A DNA stretch of 64,000 bases from Galbitalea sp036266835 (GCA_036266835.1 DATAXD010000016.1:8090-72089); one strand, 5' to 3'; positions 1-8,718 are shown, counted from the first letter of the stretch. The notes: a model not told the origin generated them from the sequence alone. Translations and numbers: made by a program.

Positions 1-221
1 TGGAGGGCGCGATCGACGGGCAGGTGCCGGCCGAGCCAGACACCGGCGAGGACGAAGACGACAGCTCGCTGCTGGCGCCAGAAGTGCCGGTGTCCACCGC
101 ATCCGATCCCGCAGATCTGGAAGCGGACGACGATGACGACCTGATTCTGGACGCGACCGTCCAGCAAGCCATGGAACAATCTGACCAGCAGGCCCACCGC
201 AAGCGCGATCCGGAGTACTAA
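1..221 (+). CDS. C-terminal end of an acidic protein (5' end outside window)
   Basis: An open frame runs from the window edge (first full codon at position 3) to a TAA stop at 219-221. The visible 72 residues are very rich in Asp and Glu, with an acidic run near the end and a basic tail ending RKRDPEY. No catalytic motif is visible, so this looks like a disordered acidic C-terminal extension of a protein encoded mainly to the left. An internal ATG at 24 exists, but the frame is open upstream of it, so it is probably not the start. The function cannot be named from this fragment. Confidence 0.6.
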   Translation, partial: EGAIDGQVPAEPDTGEDEDDSSLLAPEVPVSTASDPADLEADDDDDLILDATVQQAMEQSDQQAHRKRDPEY

Positions 222-286
222 GCGGTACACGCGGCAGGCGAGCGGGGCCTCGAACCGAGGCCGATCGTGAACAGGAGTCCGAGCCC

Positions 287-1069
287 GTGTGGAGTGTAGC
301 GAGGCGTCCGCGCTGGATCATCGCGCTCCTGCTCGCGCTCGCGGTCGCGGCGGGATTCGCGCTCCTCGGCCAGTGGCAGATCGGTCGCGCGGTGCAGAAC
401 GCCACGGTCGTCAAATATCCGACCGAGAAGGTCGTGCCGCTGGCGAGGGTCGCGACGCCGCAGAAGGAAGTCACCGATCGCGCCGCCGGCCAGATGGTGA
501 GTCTTGTTGGCCGCCGAGTCGCGGGCGACACCTACGTGGTAAGTGATCGTCCGAACTTCGGCGTGACGGGGTACTGGGTGATCGGGCACGTGGTCGCCGC
601 CAATGGCGCGAGCGTTGCCCTTGCGCTCGGCTGGGCAAAAACGCGCGCAGAGGCGGATGCGGCCGCCGCGGTCTTGAGGGCCGGTGCACCCACGGCGACC
701 ATCGTGGGTCGCTACCAGCCGACCGAGCCTCCGGATCAGGATGACTTCGAGCACAACGTCGTGAGTGTGGTGTCTATCCCGTGGCTCATCAACGAGTGGA
801 AGGTCGTCACCCCGGTCGCCTACGGCGGCTACATCGTCGACAAAACGGCGCCTCCTGGGCTCTCGACAATCCAGTCCGTGCGCCCCCTCGACAACGTCAC
901 TCTCGACTGGCTCAATCTCTTCTATGCCATCGAGTGGGCCGTCTTTGCCGGCTTCGCGATCTACCTCTGGTACCGGCTGGTCCGGGATGCGTGGGAGCGC
1001 GAAGAAGAGGACCGCGAAGCGGTCGATTCCCCTGCCACAGCGGCTTCAAAGCACGCGGACGTACACTGA
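287..1069 (+). CDS. SURF1 family cytochrome oxidase assembly protein
   Basis: The 260-residue product has the SURF1 layout: one membrane segment at about residues 10-28, a long extracytoplasmic domain, and a second membrane segment at about 209-231 followed by a charged cytoplasmic tail. The N-terminal GQWQIGRA just after the first segment resembles the family signature. SURF1 proteins help insert heme a into subunit I of aa3-type cytochrome c oxidase. The GTG start at 287 is chosen because AGGAG lies at 273-277. The stop overlaps the -10-like TACACT of the next gene, a DUF3817 membrane protein. Confidence 0.85.
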   Translation: MWSVARRPRWIIALLLALAVAAGFALLGQWQIGRAVQNATVVKYPTEKVVPLARVATPQKEVTDRAAGQMVSLVGRRVAGDTYVVSDRPNFGVTGYWVIGHVVAANGASVALALGWAKTRAEADAAAAVLRAGAPTATIVGRYQPTEPPDQDDFEHNVVSVVSIPWLINEWKVVTPVAYGGYIVDKTAPPGLSTIQSVRPLDNVTLDWLNLFYAIEWAVFAGFAIYLWYRLVRDAWEREEEDREAVDSPATAASKHADVH

Positions 1070-1073
1070 CGCC

Positions 1074-1601
1074 ATGCCATCACTGTCTTCTCTCATCGCG
1101 ACGCAGTACAAGCCGACGTCCGAGACGATTCCGCTCATCCGGAGCGCGCTGAAGATCTACAAAGTGTGCGCTTACGTGACCGGAACGTTCCTGCTGCTGC
1201 TGGTCGTCGAGATGATCCTGAAGTACATCTTCCTGTACGAGGTCGAGCTCGGCGGACCCGGCGGAATTGTCACTCTGGTCAACTACTTCCCGAGTCTGGG
1301 CAAGGCACCCGGACTGACCGGTGTCAATCTCAGCATCGGCATCCTGATCGTCCACGGCTGGTTCTACGTCGTCTACCTGCTGGCGGACTTCACGCTCTGG
1401 TCGCGGATGCGCTGGCCGTTCGCGATGTTCGTCCTGATCGCCCTCGGTGGCGTCGTGCCGTTCCTGTCGTTCATCGCCGAGCACTTCGTTGCGAAGCGAG
1501 CACGCCGCGAACTCGCGGAGCTTCAGGCTGCCACTCCCACACCCCAGACTGCTGCCACAATGGACAGCATGAACGTCGGTGGTGTGGAGGCAGCGAATTA
1601 G
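1074..1601 (+). CDS. DUF3817 domain integral membrane protein
   Basis: This is a 175-residue protein with about three hydrophobic segments (KVCAYVTGTFLLLLVVEMIL, a middle one beginning IGILIVHGWFYVVYLLADF, and one near FAMFVLIALGGVVPFLSFIA) and a hydrophilic C-terminus. The pattern and its place directly before guaA match the actinobacterial DUF3817 family; its function is unknown. The ATG at 1074 is preceded by TACACT at 1062-1067, exactly 6 nt before the start, so the mRNA may be leaderless. The frame stays open upstream but there it only runs antiphase through SURF1. The 3' end overlaps guaA by 23 nt. Confidence 0.8.
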   Translation: MPSLSSLIATQYKPTSETIPLIRSALKIYKVCAYVTGTFLLLLVVEMILKYIFLYEVELGGPGGIVTLVNYFPSLGKAPGLTGVNLSIGILIVHGWFYVVYLLADFTLWSRMRWPFAMFVLIALGGVVPFLSFIAEHFVAKRARRELAELQAATPTPQTAATMDSMNVGGVEAAN

Positions 1602-3183
1602 CGGGAGCGGTTCTTCGAAGCAGGATCAGGTCGTCCTCGTCGTCGATTTCGGGGCGCAGTACGCGCAGCTGATCGCGCGGCGGGTTCGGGAGGTCGGCGT
1701 CTACAGCGAAATCGTGCCGCACACGATCACCGCGAGCGAAGTCGAGGCGCGCCATCCGAGCGGGATTGTGCTCTCGGGCGGACCTTCCAGCGTGTACGAG
1801 GTCGGTTCGCCCTCGCTCGATCCGCGCATCCTCGAGCTCGGCATACCCGTGCTCGGCATCTGCTACGGGTTCCAGGTGATGGCGCAGCAGCTCGGTGGCG
1901 AAGTCGAGCGGACCGGCGCTCGCGAATACGGCGCCACGGATGTGCACCTTGCGACATCCACGAGCACACTGCTCGGCGACCAGCCCGCGGATCAGACGAC
2001 CTGGATGAGCCACGGCGACTCGGTCTCAAAGGCGCCGGACGGATTCGAGGTGCTCGCGTCGTCGGCGTCCACTCCGGTCGCCGCGTTCGCCTCGGATGAC
2101 CGCAAGCTGTACGGGGTGCAGTGGCATCCGGAGGTGAGGCACACCGCGTACGGGCAGGCCGTGCTCGAGAACTTCCTGCTTCGCGCCGCCGGAATCCCCG
2201 CTGACTGGAACAGCGGCAACGTGATTGCCGAGCAGGTGGAGGCCATTCGCGCTCAGGTTGGCACAGCGCGGGTCATCTGTGGGCTATCTGGCGGAGTCGA
2301 TTCGGCTGTCGCCGCGGCGCTGGTTCATCGGGCAGTCGGCGACCAGCTCACCTGCATCTTCGTCGATCACGGCCTGCTGCGGCAGGATGAACGTCGCCAG
2401 GTCGAAGAGGACTTCGTCGCGTCGACCGGCGTCCGACTGGTGACCGTCGATGCCGTCGACCAGTTTCTGGATGCGCTCTCCGAGGTCACAGATCCGGAGA
2501 CCAAGCGCAAGATCATCGGGCGCGAATTCATCCGCTCCTTCGAATCGGCCGCCGAAGCGCTGGTACTGGAGGCACGCGGTGACGGAGCCTCGATCGACTT
2601 CCTGGTGCAGGGCACGCTCTATCCGGATGTCGTCGAATCCGGCGGCGGAACCGGAACGGCGAACATCAAGAGCCACCACAACGTCGGCGGCTTGCCGGAG
2701 GACCTGCAGTTCACGCTGGTCGAACCACTGCGAACCCTGTTCAAAGACGAGGTACGCGCGATCGGTCGTGAGCTTGGGTTGCCGCACGCGATCGTCGGGA
2801 GGCAGCCGTTTCCGGGGCCGGGGCTCGGCATCCGAATCGTCGGGGCAATCACGCGAGAGCGGCTCGAGCTGCTGAGATCCGCGGATGCCATCGTGCGGGC
2901 CGAACTGACTGCCGCCGGGTTGGATGCGGAGATCTGGCAGTGCCCCGTCGTGCTGCTGGCGGATGTTCGCTCCGTCGGGGTGCAAGGCGACGGACGCACC
3001 TACGGCCACCCGATTGTGCTGCGGCCGGTGTCATCCGAGGATGCGATGACGGCCGACTGGACGCGACTGCCGTACGACGTGCTGGCGCGCATCTCAACCC
3101 GGATCACCAACGAGGTACCCGGTGTCAACCGAGTAGTCCTCGACGTGACGAGTAAGCCGCCCGGCACCATTGAGTGGGAGTGA
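1579..3183 (+). CDS. guaA: GMP synthase (glutamine-hydrolysing)
   Basis: This enzyme converts XMP to GMP using glutamine and ATP in purine synthesis. The N-terminal class I glutamine amidotransferase begins VVDFGAQYAQLIARRV and has the nucleophile Cys95 in GICYGF. The ATP-pyrophosphatase domain has the PP-loop SGGVDSAV. The C-terminal dimerisation domain ends in the conserved TSKPPGTIEWE. The 534 residues are slightly longer than the usual 515-525. The start is uncertain: GTG 1579 or GTG 1582, both overlapping the DUF3817 gene, with no clear Shine-Dalgarno sequence. That overlap suggests translational coupling. Tandem hairpins directly follow the stop. Confidence 0.95.
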   Translation: MVWRQRISGSGSSKQDQVVLVVDFGAQYAQLIARRVREVGVYSEIVPHTITASEVEARHPSGIVLSGGPSSVYEVGSPSLDPRILELGIPVLGICYGFQVMAQQLGGEVERTGAREYGATDVHLATSTSTLLGDQPADQTTWMSHGDSVSKAPDGFEVLASSASTPVAAFASDDRKLYGVQWHPEVRHTAYGQAVLENFLLRAAGIPADWNSGNVIAEQVEAIRAQVGTARVICGLSGGVDSAVAAALVHRAVGDQLTCIFVDHGLLRQDERRQVEEDFVASTGVRLVTVDAVDQFLDALSEVTDPETKRKIIGREFIRSFESAAEALVLEARGDGASIDFLVQGTLYPDVVESGGGTGTANIKSHHNVGGLPEDLQFTLVEPLRTLFKDEVRAIGRELGLPHAIVGRQPFPGPGLGIRIVGAITRERLELLRSADAIVRAELTAAGLDAEIWQCPVVLLADVRSVGVQGDGRTYGHPIVLRPVSSEDAMTADWTRLPYDVLARISTRITNEVPGVNRVVLDVTSKPPGTIEWE

Positions 3184-3184
3184 G

Positions 3185-3322
3185 CCGCTCAGGAAAAGGC
3201 CATTTCTGGCCTTTTCCCGGCTCACTCCGGCCGCCGTCTCGGCGGTCGGCAGGGTTCCGCTCAGGGAAAGGCCATTTCTGGCCTTTTCCCGGCTCACTCC
3301 GGCCGGCGTCTCGGCGGTCGGT
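3185..3322. repeat. Tandem 72-bp repeat carrying two terminator-like hairpins
   Basis: Two copies of about 72 bp lie head to tail (3185-3256 and 3257-3322), differing at only a few bases. Each holds a strong hairpin: an 11-bp stem with loop TTTC at 3192-3217, and its copy at 3264-3289. Each is followed by a second small hairpin made from CCGCCG/CGGCGG or a near variant. The element sits between the convergent ends of guaA and the membrane-protein gene. It therefore probably works as a bidirectional terminator duplicated in place. Confidence 0.8.
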
Positions 3323-3341
3323 ACAGCCCCGCCCGGAACGT

Positions 3342-3824
3342 CTAGGGGCGTCGCGTGGTGGCCAGGAAACGAGCGAGCCAGGCTGAGCCGGCAACGACGA
3401 GGCATTCGATGCCGAACGCGAGCGGTTCCCAGGTACTGGCATGGAACTCGTTCGCCATGATGACCCCCGATACGACGGGGAAAAGTAAAACGATATAGCT
3501 GCGGAGCGGACGTTCCCGAACGAGCAGCCAACCGAGCAGGGTTGCGGCCATCGCGTACAGGATCTGCGGTCCGGTGAGCAGCAGGAAGCTCGCGACAAGG
3601 CTGGGTCCGAAGGCCCACAGTCTTCTGGCGCCGGTCGCGGGAAGGATGAACCATCCGGTCGTCTGCGCCAGAGTTCCCAGTAGCAGGAATCCGATTGCGT
3701 AGATGTTGGTGCTTAGCAGGATGACGACCCCTGCCGTGATGTAGAGCAGGCCGGCGAGATAACGGCCGGTGTACGTTCCCCAGCGAAGCTGCAGCCGTCG
3801 GGTCGGCTCGACGAAGCTCGTCAC
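3342..3824 (-). CDS. Small multi-pass membrane protein of unknown function
   Basis: The product is about 160 residues and strongly hydrophobic, with around five predicted membrane segments (for example YLAGLLYITAGVVILLS, IYAIGFLLLGTLAQTTGWFIL and SLVASFLLLTGPQILYAM). I do not recognise a family. The GTG start at 3824 lies 2 nt after the TGA of the zinc-ribbon gene, which supports both this start and translational coupling. A longer reading with upstream start codons would overlap the zinc-ribbon frame and looks like out-of-frame Arg-rich sequence. The two genes probably form a small operon facing the GDPD gene. Confidence 0.6.
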   Translation of the reverse strand: MTSFVEPTRRLQLRWGTYTGRYLAGLLYITAGVVILLSTNIYAIGFLLLGTLAQTTGWFILPATGARRLWAFGPSLVASFLLLTGPQILYAMAATLLGWLLVRERPLRSYIVLLFPVVSGVIMANEFHASTWEPLAFGIECLVVAGSAWLARFLATTRRP

Positions 3825-3826
3825 GA

Positions 3827-4063
3827 TCAGCGCATCGTGGTCGCGAAGAAAACGACCGCCATCACCAGAAGCGCGACGCCGACGAGGAAAATGCCGAGCC
3901 CCCCGAAGAGCAGTGCTCGGTTTCGCTTGCGGTGATCGGGAACGGCAGGCCCATCCGGACGGATGGCAGCGGGAACCTCTGGACGCTCGATCGCAATCCC
4001 GCAGTGGACACAGTACTTCCAGGTGGGGGCGATGGGCGCCCCGCAGCCAGAACACGTCTCCAT
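3827..4063 (-). CDS. Zinc-ribbon protein with one membrane anchor
   Basis: This 78-residue protein begins METCSGCGAP and contains two CxxC pairs (CSGC and CVHC) spaced like a zinc-ribbon knuckle. A basic/Pro-rich linker (PDHRKRNRAL) follows, and then one C-terminal hydrophobic segment (LFGGLGIFLVGVALLVMAVV). Such proteins are common in actinobacteria and lack an assigned function. It is followed 2 nt later by the membrane-protein gene and is divergent from the GDPD gene, with 33 bp between the starts. The frame is open far upstream, but that part runs antisense to the GDPD gene. Confidence 0.7.
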   Translation of the reverse strand: METCSGCGAPIAPTWKYCVHCGIAIERPEVPAAIRPDGPAVPDHRKRNRALLFGGLGIFLVGVALLVMAVVFFATTMR

Positions 4064-4096
4064 ATAGATGGATTCTATTGCGGTAGCGTTTCGCGG

Positions 4097-5086
4097 GTGA
4101 CCAGTCGTCCCGTGGTAATCGCCCATCGCGGTGCGAGTGGCTATCGTCCCGAGCACACGGCAGACGCATATCAGCTCGCGATCAGCATGGGGGCGGATGC
4201 TGTCGAACCCGACCTCGTCTGTACGCGCGACGGGGTCCTCGTCATTCGCCACGAAAACCAGATCTCGGGCACGACGGATGTCGCCGCGCATCCGGAATTC
4301 GCCGACCGGCAGACGATCAAGGTGGTCGACGGCGTCAGCCAGAAGGGCTGGTTCACCGAGGACTTCACCTGGGCGGAGCTGGCGACGCTGCGCTGCCGAG
4401 AACGGCTCGCGAAGACGAGACCCGACAACACACAGTTCGATGGGCGTCAGCCCATCCTTCGGCTCGAGGATCTCATCGGCATCCTTCGCGCCGCGGATCG
4501 TCCGGTTGTCATGGTCGCCGAGCTGAAACACTCGACCTATTTCGATTCGGTCGGGTTGCCGCTTGAGGCCAGGTTCGCCGAGACGATCGCCGGATGGGCG
4601 AAACCCGACAATCTCATCGTCGAGTCGTTCGAGCCGACGGCGCTTGCTCGGGTGCAGGAGCTCGATGTGCCGGGCCGGGTCACATTTCTGGCCGATGTCG
4701 AGGGGGCACCCGCCGATCAGGTCGCACACTTCGGTGACGGCGCGCGACCGTTCGCCGACTATCTCACCGATGGCGGTCTCGCGCGCCTTGCCGCCGAAGT
4801 CGACGGCGTGAGCGTGGACAAGGCGTTGCTTCTGCAGACGGATGACGCGGGAAGCGTGACCGGAACCACCGACCTCGTTGATCGGGCCCGCTCCGCTGGT
4901 CTTGAAGTCTTCACCTGGACGTTGCGCAGCGAGAACCGGTTCCTGGCCAAGAGCTTCCGGCAGGGTGCCGGAAAACGCGACGTCGGCGACTGGCGCGGGG
5001 AGTTCGCGCTCATAATGCGCACGGGTGTAGACGGTGTCTTCGCCGATCAGCCCGACCTGGCGATCCAGGTGCGGGAGACTCTGTAG
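4097..5086 (+). CDS. Glycerophosphodiester phosphodiesterase
   Basis: This GDPD-family enzyme hydrolyses glycerophosphodiesters to glycerol-3-phosphate and an alcohol. The 329-residue product shows the family residues in order: His10-Arg11 in AHRGASGYRPEHT, Glu37 and Asp39 in VEPDLV, and His52 in VIRHE. No signal peptide is seen with the GTG start at 4097, so it is probably cytoplasmic. This start is preferred because the homology begins at once and TAGCGT lies at 4084-4089, 7 nt before it, giving a likely leaderless mRNA. An upstream extension would overlap the divergent zinc-ribbon gene. Confidence 0.85.
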   Translation: MTSRPVVIAHRGASGYRPEHTADAYQLAISMGADAVEPDLVCTRDGVLVIRHENQISGTTDVAAHPEFADRQTIKVVDGVSQKGWFTEDFTWAELATLRCRERLAKTRPDNTQFDGRQPILRLEDLIGILRAADRPVVMVAELKHSTYFDSVGLPLEARFAETIAGWAKPDNLIVESFEPTALARVQELDVPGRVTFLADVEGAPADQVAHFGDGARPFADYLTDGGLARLAAEVDGVSVDKALLLQTDDAGSVTGTTDLVDRARSAGLEVFTWTLRSENRFLAKSFRQGAGKRDVGDWRGEFALIMRTGVDGVFADQPDLAIQVRETL

Positions 5087-5176
5087 GACGCGTTGGCGGA
5101 GTTCGGTGACCGTCTGTTGTGCGGGGTGTGACGAGCCCAATCCGGCGTCGCCGGTGCGGCCTAGACTTGGGCCGTT

Positions 5177-7621
5177 ATGACGATTGTCCTCGATGGATTC
5201 GACCCCGGTGCGGGCCAGCCATCGGGTGAGGGTGGCGGGGCCGGGCCGGGCGCGACGCCGCATCCGGATGACGCCCTGCTTGCCGGCCTGAATCCACGGC
5301 AACGCGAGGCGGTGCTGTACCGCGGGCAGTCGCTGCTAATTGTGGCGGGCGCGGGCTCGGGCAAAACGAGCGTCCTGACCCGCCGGATTGCGGGGCTCCT
5401 GCAGACTCATGAGGCATGGCCGAGCCAGATTCTCGCCATCACGTTCACAAACAAGGCCGCGGCCGAGATGCGCGATCGCGTCGGGGCCCTGGTCGGGCGC
5501 GAGGGTGCCGAGGGGATGTGGATCTCGACGTTCCACTCGGCCTGCGTGCGCATCCTGCGTCGCGAGGCGGAGAGTTTCGGTTTCACCCGAAGCTTCACGA
5601 TCTACGACTCGGCGGATTCGCGAGCGTTGGTGAAGCGGATCATCAAGGAGCTGGATGCCGACTCGCTCGGCTTCACGGTCGGCGGCGTACTCGCGCGAAT
5701 TTCGAAGGCCAAAAACGAGCTGGCGGATGTCGAGTCGTACGCCCGATCCGCGAATCTCAGCGACCCGAACGAGTCGGGCTTCGTCGAGATCTTCCGTCGG
5801 TACACCTACGCGTTGGCGAGCGCGAACGCTTTCGACTTCGATGATCTGATCGCCCAGACCGTGTACCTGTTCCGGGCGTATCCGTCGGTTGCGGCGCTCT
5901 ACCGGCGCAGGTTCAGGCACGTCCTCGTCGACGAGTACCAGGACACAAATCACGCGCAGTACGCACTCATCCGCGAGCTCACCCGAGAGGTAGACAACGC
6001 GACGGCCAACGATCTGGAGGTCGAGAACGGCTTCTCGAAGTCACGGCGTGGGCCGCGCGGAGAGATACCCAGCGCGTCGCTGACCGTCGTCGGCGACTCC
6101 GACCAGTCGATCTACGCGTTCCGCGGAGCAGACATCCGCAACATCGTCGAGTTCGAGCACGACTTCCCGAACTCGAAGGTCATCCTGCTCGAACAGAACT
6201 ATCGCTCGACCCAGAACATCCTCGATGCCGCCAACGGGGTCATCTCGAACAACTTCGATCGCAAAGACAAGAAGCTGTTCACGACCGTCGGCGCGGGCGA
6301 CCAGATTGTCGGATTCACCGGCTATTCGGGCCACGACGAGGCGCAGTTCGTGGCGGATGAGATCCAGAAGCTGCGCGACGAAGGCGTCGCCTACAAAGAC
6401 ATCGCCGTGTTCTATCGCACGAACGCGCAGACTCGTGCGCTCGAGGAGATCTTCATCCGTTCGGCGCTGCCGTATCGGGTGCTCGGCGGGACGAAGTTCT
6501 ATGAGCGGGCCGAGATCAAGGACGCGATGGCCTATCTGGTGACGGTTGCCAATCCGCGGGATCCGCTCGCTTTGCGTCGCGTGATCAACGTGCCGAAACG
6601 CGGCGTCGGGCAGGTCACCGAGTCGGCGCTGCAGGCATTCGCGGACGCCAACGACATCACCCTGCGCGAGGCGCTGTCGAGCGCTGGCGAACTCGGGCTG
6701 GGGCCGAAGCTCACGGCATCCATCCTCGAGCTCGCCGAGATCCTTGAGCAAGCCAGCGCCGCCGCCGCGCTTGACCAGGTACGACCTGCCGGACCGGCGG
6801 ATGTCCTCATCACGGTGCTTCAGCGAACCCGTTTCGTCGAAGCGCTGCGCACCACGGGCGACCCGCAGGACGAGGCGCGTGCAGAGAACGTCGAGGAACT
6901 CATTTCGGTGACCAAGGAGTTCCAGAAGAACAATCCGGACGGCACCCTGCTCGACTTCCTGACCGAGGTCTCGCTGGTAGCGGCCGCCGACGAGCTGGAT
7001 GACTCGTCCGGCACGGTTTCGCTGATGACCCTGCATACGGCGAAGGGGCTCGAGTTCGATGCGGTATTCGTGACCGGCGTGGAGGAGGGCCTGCTGCCGC
7101 ACCAGATGTCGGCGGGCGAGATCGGCGGACCGGCCGAGGAGCGGCGCCTGTTCTACGTCGGCATAACGCGCGCGAAACGGCGGCTCTACCTGTCGCTGGC
7201 GATGACGCGCGCTCAGTTCGGCGAGGTCGGTGTGGCGATGCCGAGTCGCTACCTGCAGGAGATCCCCTCCGAGCTAATCGACTGGAAGCAGTCGCCCGGG
7301 GACGCGACGAGTCGCGGAGGGCCGCAGCCGCGCGCGCTCAATGCGAAGCGCGAGGGCGGCTTCAGCTTCCGCGAGTCGGTAGGCGCGATTCCGCCCGCGC
7401 CGCGCCAGAAGACGGAGTGGACCAGCGCTGTTACGAACAGGGTGCGCGACAACGGCGACTTGACTCTGGCGGTCGGGGACCGCATCCGTCATGCAGATTT
7501 TGGGCTTGGAAGCGTGACCGCTGTGACGGGGGTCGCGCCGAAGTCCGTTGCCGAGGTGCAGTTCGACACGGCCGGCCGCAAGCGCCTGCTCGTCAAAATC
7601 GCGCCGATCGAGAAGCTGTAG
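5177..7621 (+). CDS. pcrA: ATP-dependent DNA helicase, UvrD/PcrA type
   Basis: This 814-residue superfamily 1 helicase unwinds DNA 3'-5' in repair and replication restart. Visible motifs include Walker A GAGSGKT (58-64), Walker B-type DEYQDTN, motif III GDSDQSIYAFRGAD, TLHTAKGLEFD and VGITRAKRRLYL. A C-terminal Tudor-like element (VGDRIRHADFGLGSVTAV) marks the PcrA subgroup, which binds RNA polymerase. A short linker of about 20 residues (NDLEVENGFSKS...) sits between the helicase motifs, as is usual in actinobacterial PcrA. The start ATG is 9 nt after TAGACT (5162-5167) with no Shine-Dalgarno sequence, suggesting leaderless expression. Confidence 0.95.
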   Translation: MTIVLDGFDPGAGQPSGEGGGAGPGATPHPDDALLAGLNPRQREAVLYRGQSLLIVAGAGSGKTSVLTRRIAGLLQTHEAWPSQILAITFTNKAAAEMRDRVGALVGREGAEGMWISTFHSACVRILRREAESFGFTRSFTIYDSADSRALVKRIIKELDADSLGFTVGGVLARISKAKNELADVESYARSANLSDPNESGFVEIFRRYTYALASANAFDFDDLIAQTVYLFRAYPSVAALYRRRFRHVLVDEYQDTNHAQYALIRELTREVDNATANDLEVENGFSKSRRGPRGEIPSASLTVVGDSDQSIYAFRGADIRNIVEFEHDFPNSKVILLEQNYRSTQNILDAANGVISNNFDRKDKKLFTTVGAGDQIVGFTGYSGHDEAQFVADEIQKLRDEGVAYKDIAVFYRTNAQTRALEEIFIRSALPYRVLGGTKFYERAEIKDAMAYLVTVANPRDPLALRRVINVPKRGVGQVTESALQAFADANDITLREALSSAGELGLGPKLTASILELAEILEQASAAAALDQVRPAGPADVLITVLQRTRFVEALRTTGDPQDEARAENVEELISVTKEFQKNNPDGTLLDFLTEVSLVAAADELDDSSGTVSLMTLHTAKGLEFDAVFVTGVEEGLLPHQMSAGEIGGPAEERRLFYVGITRAKRRLYLSLAMTRAQFGEVGVAMPSRYLQEIPSELIDWKQSPGDATSRGGPQPRALNAKREGGFSFRESVGAIPPAPRQKTEWTSAVTNRVRDNGDLTLAVGDRIRHADFGLGSVTAVTGVAPKSVAEVQFDTAGRKRLLVKIAPIEKL

Positions 7622-7635
7622 GCAGCGACTGTCCC

Positions 7636-7702
7636 GAAAACTCAGGCCACGCTTGTCGCCGATACGCATGACGGGTTTGCGACCGCGTCAGCCTGAGTTT
7701 TC
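7636..7702. terminator. Inverted repeat between convergent pcrA and MpaB-like genes
   Basis: GAAAACTCAGGC at 7636-7647 is perfectly complementary to GCCTGAGTTTTC at 7691-7702, a 12-bp stem with a 43-nt loop. The right arm overlaps the last codons of the minus-strand gene. The A/T ends of both arms and the convergent setting fit a bidirectional terminator. Confidence 0.6.
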
Positions 7703-8443
7703 TGCGCGCAGGCGCTTCAGACAGTGGCGGTAGGGCCATGATCTCAGTCGCTGCGGGGTGATTCGTGCCAGGAAACGGATGACGCCCCAGGCGCGCGCGG
7801 CACGCCGCTGGTCCCGTTCGGTCCAGTCGAATCCGTAGGCGGAGCGAAGCTGGGGCGGGAGCAGTTCCAGCGTGAGGCGTCGCCCGAGCGGCAGCCCGGC
7901 TCGCAACCACGCGGGAGCCGTGATCGGGGCGAAGAGGTCGTACGCGATCTGTCGGGCGTCGTCGGTGACCTCCAGCTCGGTCATCCGCTGGTCAACATAC
8001 GAAGCGAAGGCGGCGCGCGTCGGCGGCCATAACTCCGCGGGCATATCCAATGTGGTGCCGAGTCTCGCGTAATCCGCGTACAGTTCGTCGGCGAGCGCAT
8101 CCGGTGTCACGCCGTACACGCGTTCGTGTACCCGAACAGCGGTGTCGTAGAGCGTCGCGGCGACCCAGAGTTGCAGGTGCTCATCCGCCGCGCGGTTCAC
8201 TGGCGCGTGCCTGCGCGTGACGCTCGCTGCGACTGCCACCGCGTCCTCGGCAGTGCCGAGCACCACCGCGTAGGCAAACGTCAGGGTGTTGCGCAGACGT
8301 TCGACGGGGCGGTGAGCAAAGTCGCTGTGCCGCGCGACGCCCGCCGCAACCACCGGGTCGGCAACCTGCAGCAGGATCGCACGCGCACCCCCGGCGATCA
8401 ACACCCCGTCGGATGCCCAACGTTCGACCGCTCGCGACGCCAT
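7688..8443 (-). CDS. MpaB-like (DUF2236) oxygenase family protein
   Basis: The 251-residue protein matches the oxygenase MpaB/rubber-oxygenase-like family (DUF2236). It has an early GGARAILLQVADPVVAAGVARHS-type segment, HSDFAHRPVERLRNTL, and an LWVAATLYDTAVRVHERV helix carrying the His expected near a heme or metal site. Family members are mostly heme-binding oxygenases of unknown substrate in actinobacteria. No signal peptide is evident. The start ATG at 8443 has AGGAGG-like sequence upstream on the minus strand. Repeat element A lies just upstream, and its 3' end converges with pcrA. Confidence 0.75.
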   Translation of the reverse strand: MASRAVERWASDGVLIAGGARAILLQVADPVVAAGVARHSDFAHRPVERLRNTLTFAYAVVLGTAEDAVAVAASVTRRHAPVNRAADEHLQLWVAATLYDTAVRVHERVYGVTPDALADELYADYARLGTTLDMPAELWPPTRAAFASYVDQRMTELEVTDDARQIAYDLFAPITAPAWLRAGLPLGRRLTLELLPPQLRSAYGFDWTERDQRRAARAWGVIRFLARITPQRLRSWPYRHCLKRLRAENSG

Positions 8444-8460
8444 GTCCCCATCCTCCTACT

Positions 8461-8572
8461 TGCGTAACTCATGCATTTCTCGCCGCGGTGCCATCCGTGC
8501 CCAGTAAACGCGCGGCGAGAACGCAAAGCCGACCCCAAAAGCATGAGTTGCGGAAGAGTGCATGAGTTACGA
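8461..8572. repeat. Nested inverted-repeat element A (CGTAACTCATGCA family)
   Basis: CGTAACTCATGCA (8463-8475) pairs perfectly with TGCATGAGTTACG (8559-8571). A second inverted copy with one mismatch (GCATGAGTTGCG) lies at 8541-8552. Inside is another perfect stem, TCTCGCCGCG at 8478-8487 with CGCGGCGAGA at 8511-8520. The same 12-mer family builds element B at 19692-19820. The element lies between the divergent MpaB-like gene and sucC, so it is not simply a terminator of a convergent pair. Confidence 0.75.
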
Positions 8573-8656
8573 AAGTGATGGGCGGGATTGGAGGTGGGCT
8601 AGCGGTCAGACTCAAGCGAGTAGAGTTCTCTCGGTCAAAATCTCTTGAAGTCGAGC

Positions 8657-8674
8657 TATCTCGACATCGAGATA
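8657..8674. promoter_or_regulatory. Candidate operator upstream of sucC (shared with icd)
   Basis: TATCTCGACATCGAGATA forms 8-bp perfect arms around a 2-nt centre, 45 bp before the sucC start. A degraded second copy (TCTTGAAGTCGAG) sits just upstream at 8643-8655. An almost identical palindrome precedes icd at 38261-38278. This suggests one regulator acting on TCA-cycle genes; I cannot name it. The 275 bp between the MpaB-like gene and sucC otherwise hold only element A. Confidence 0.55.
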
Positions 8675-8718
8675 ACGACTCCTTGCAACTAAACCAGCGC
8701 GCGATTGGATAAAGCAGC

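Noticed and set aside
765..1073. Longer upstream start for the DUF3817 gene
   Set aside because: It would run out of phase through SURF1 with Ser/Arg-rich sequence; ATG 1074 with a -10 at 6 nt is better.
4064..5302. Long minus-strand open frame (to 491 codons) continuous with the zinc-ribbon gene
   Set aside because: It runs antisense through the well-supported GDPD gene and has no family features; only the last 78 codons look like a protein.
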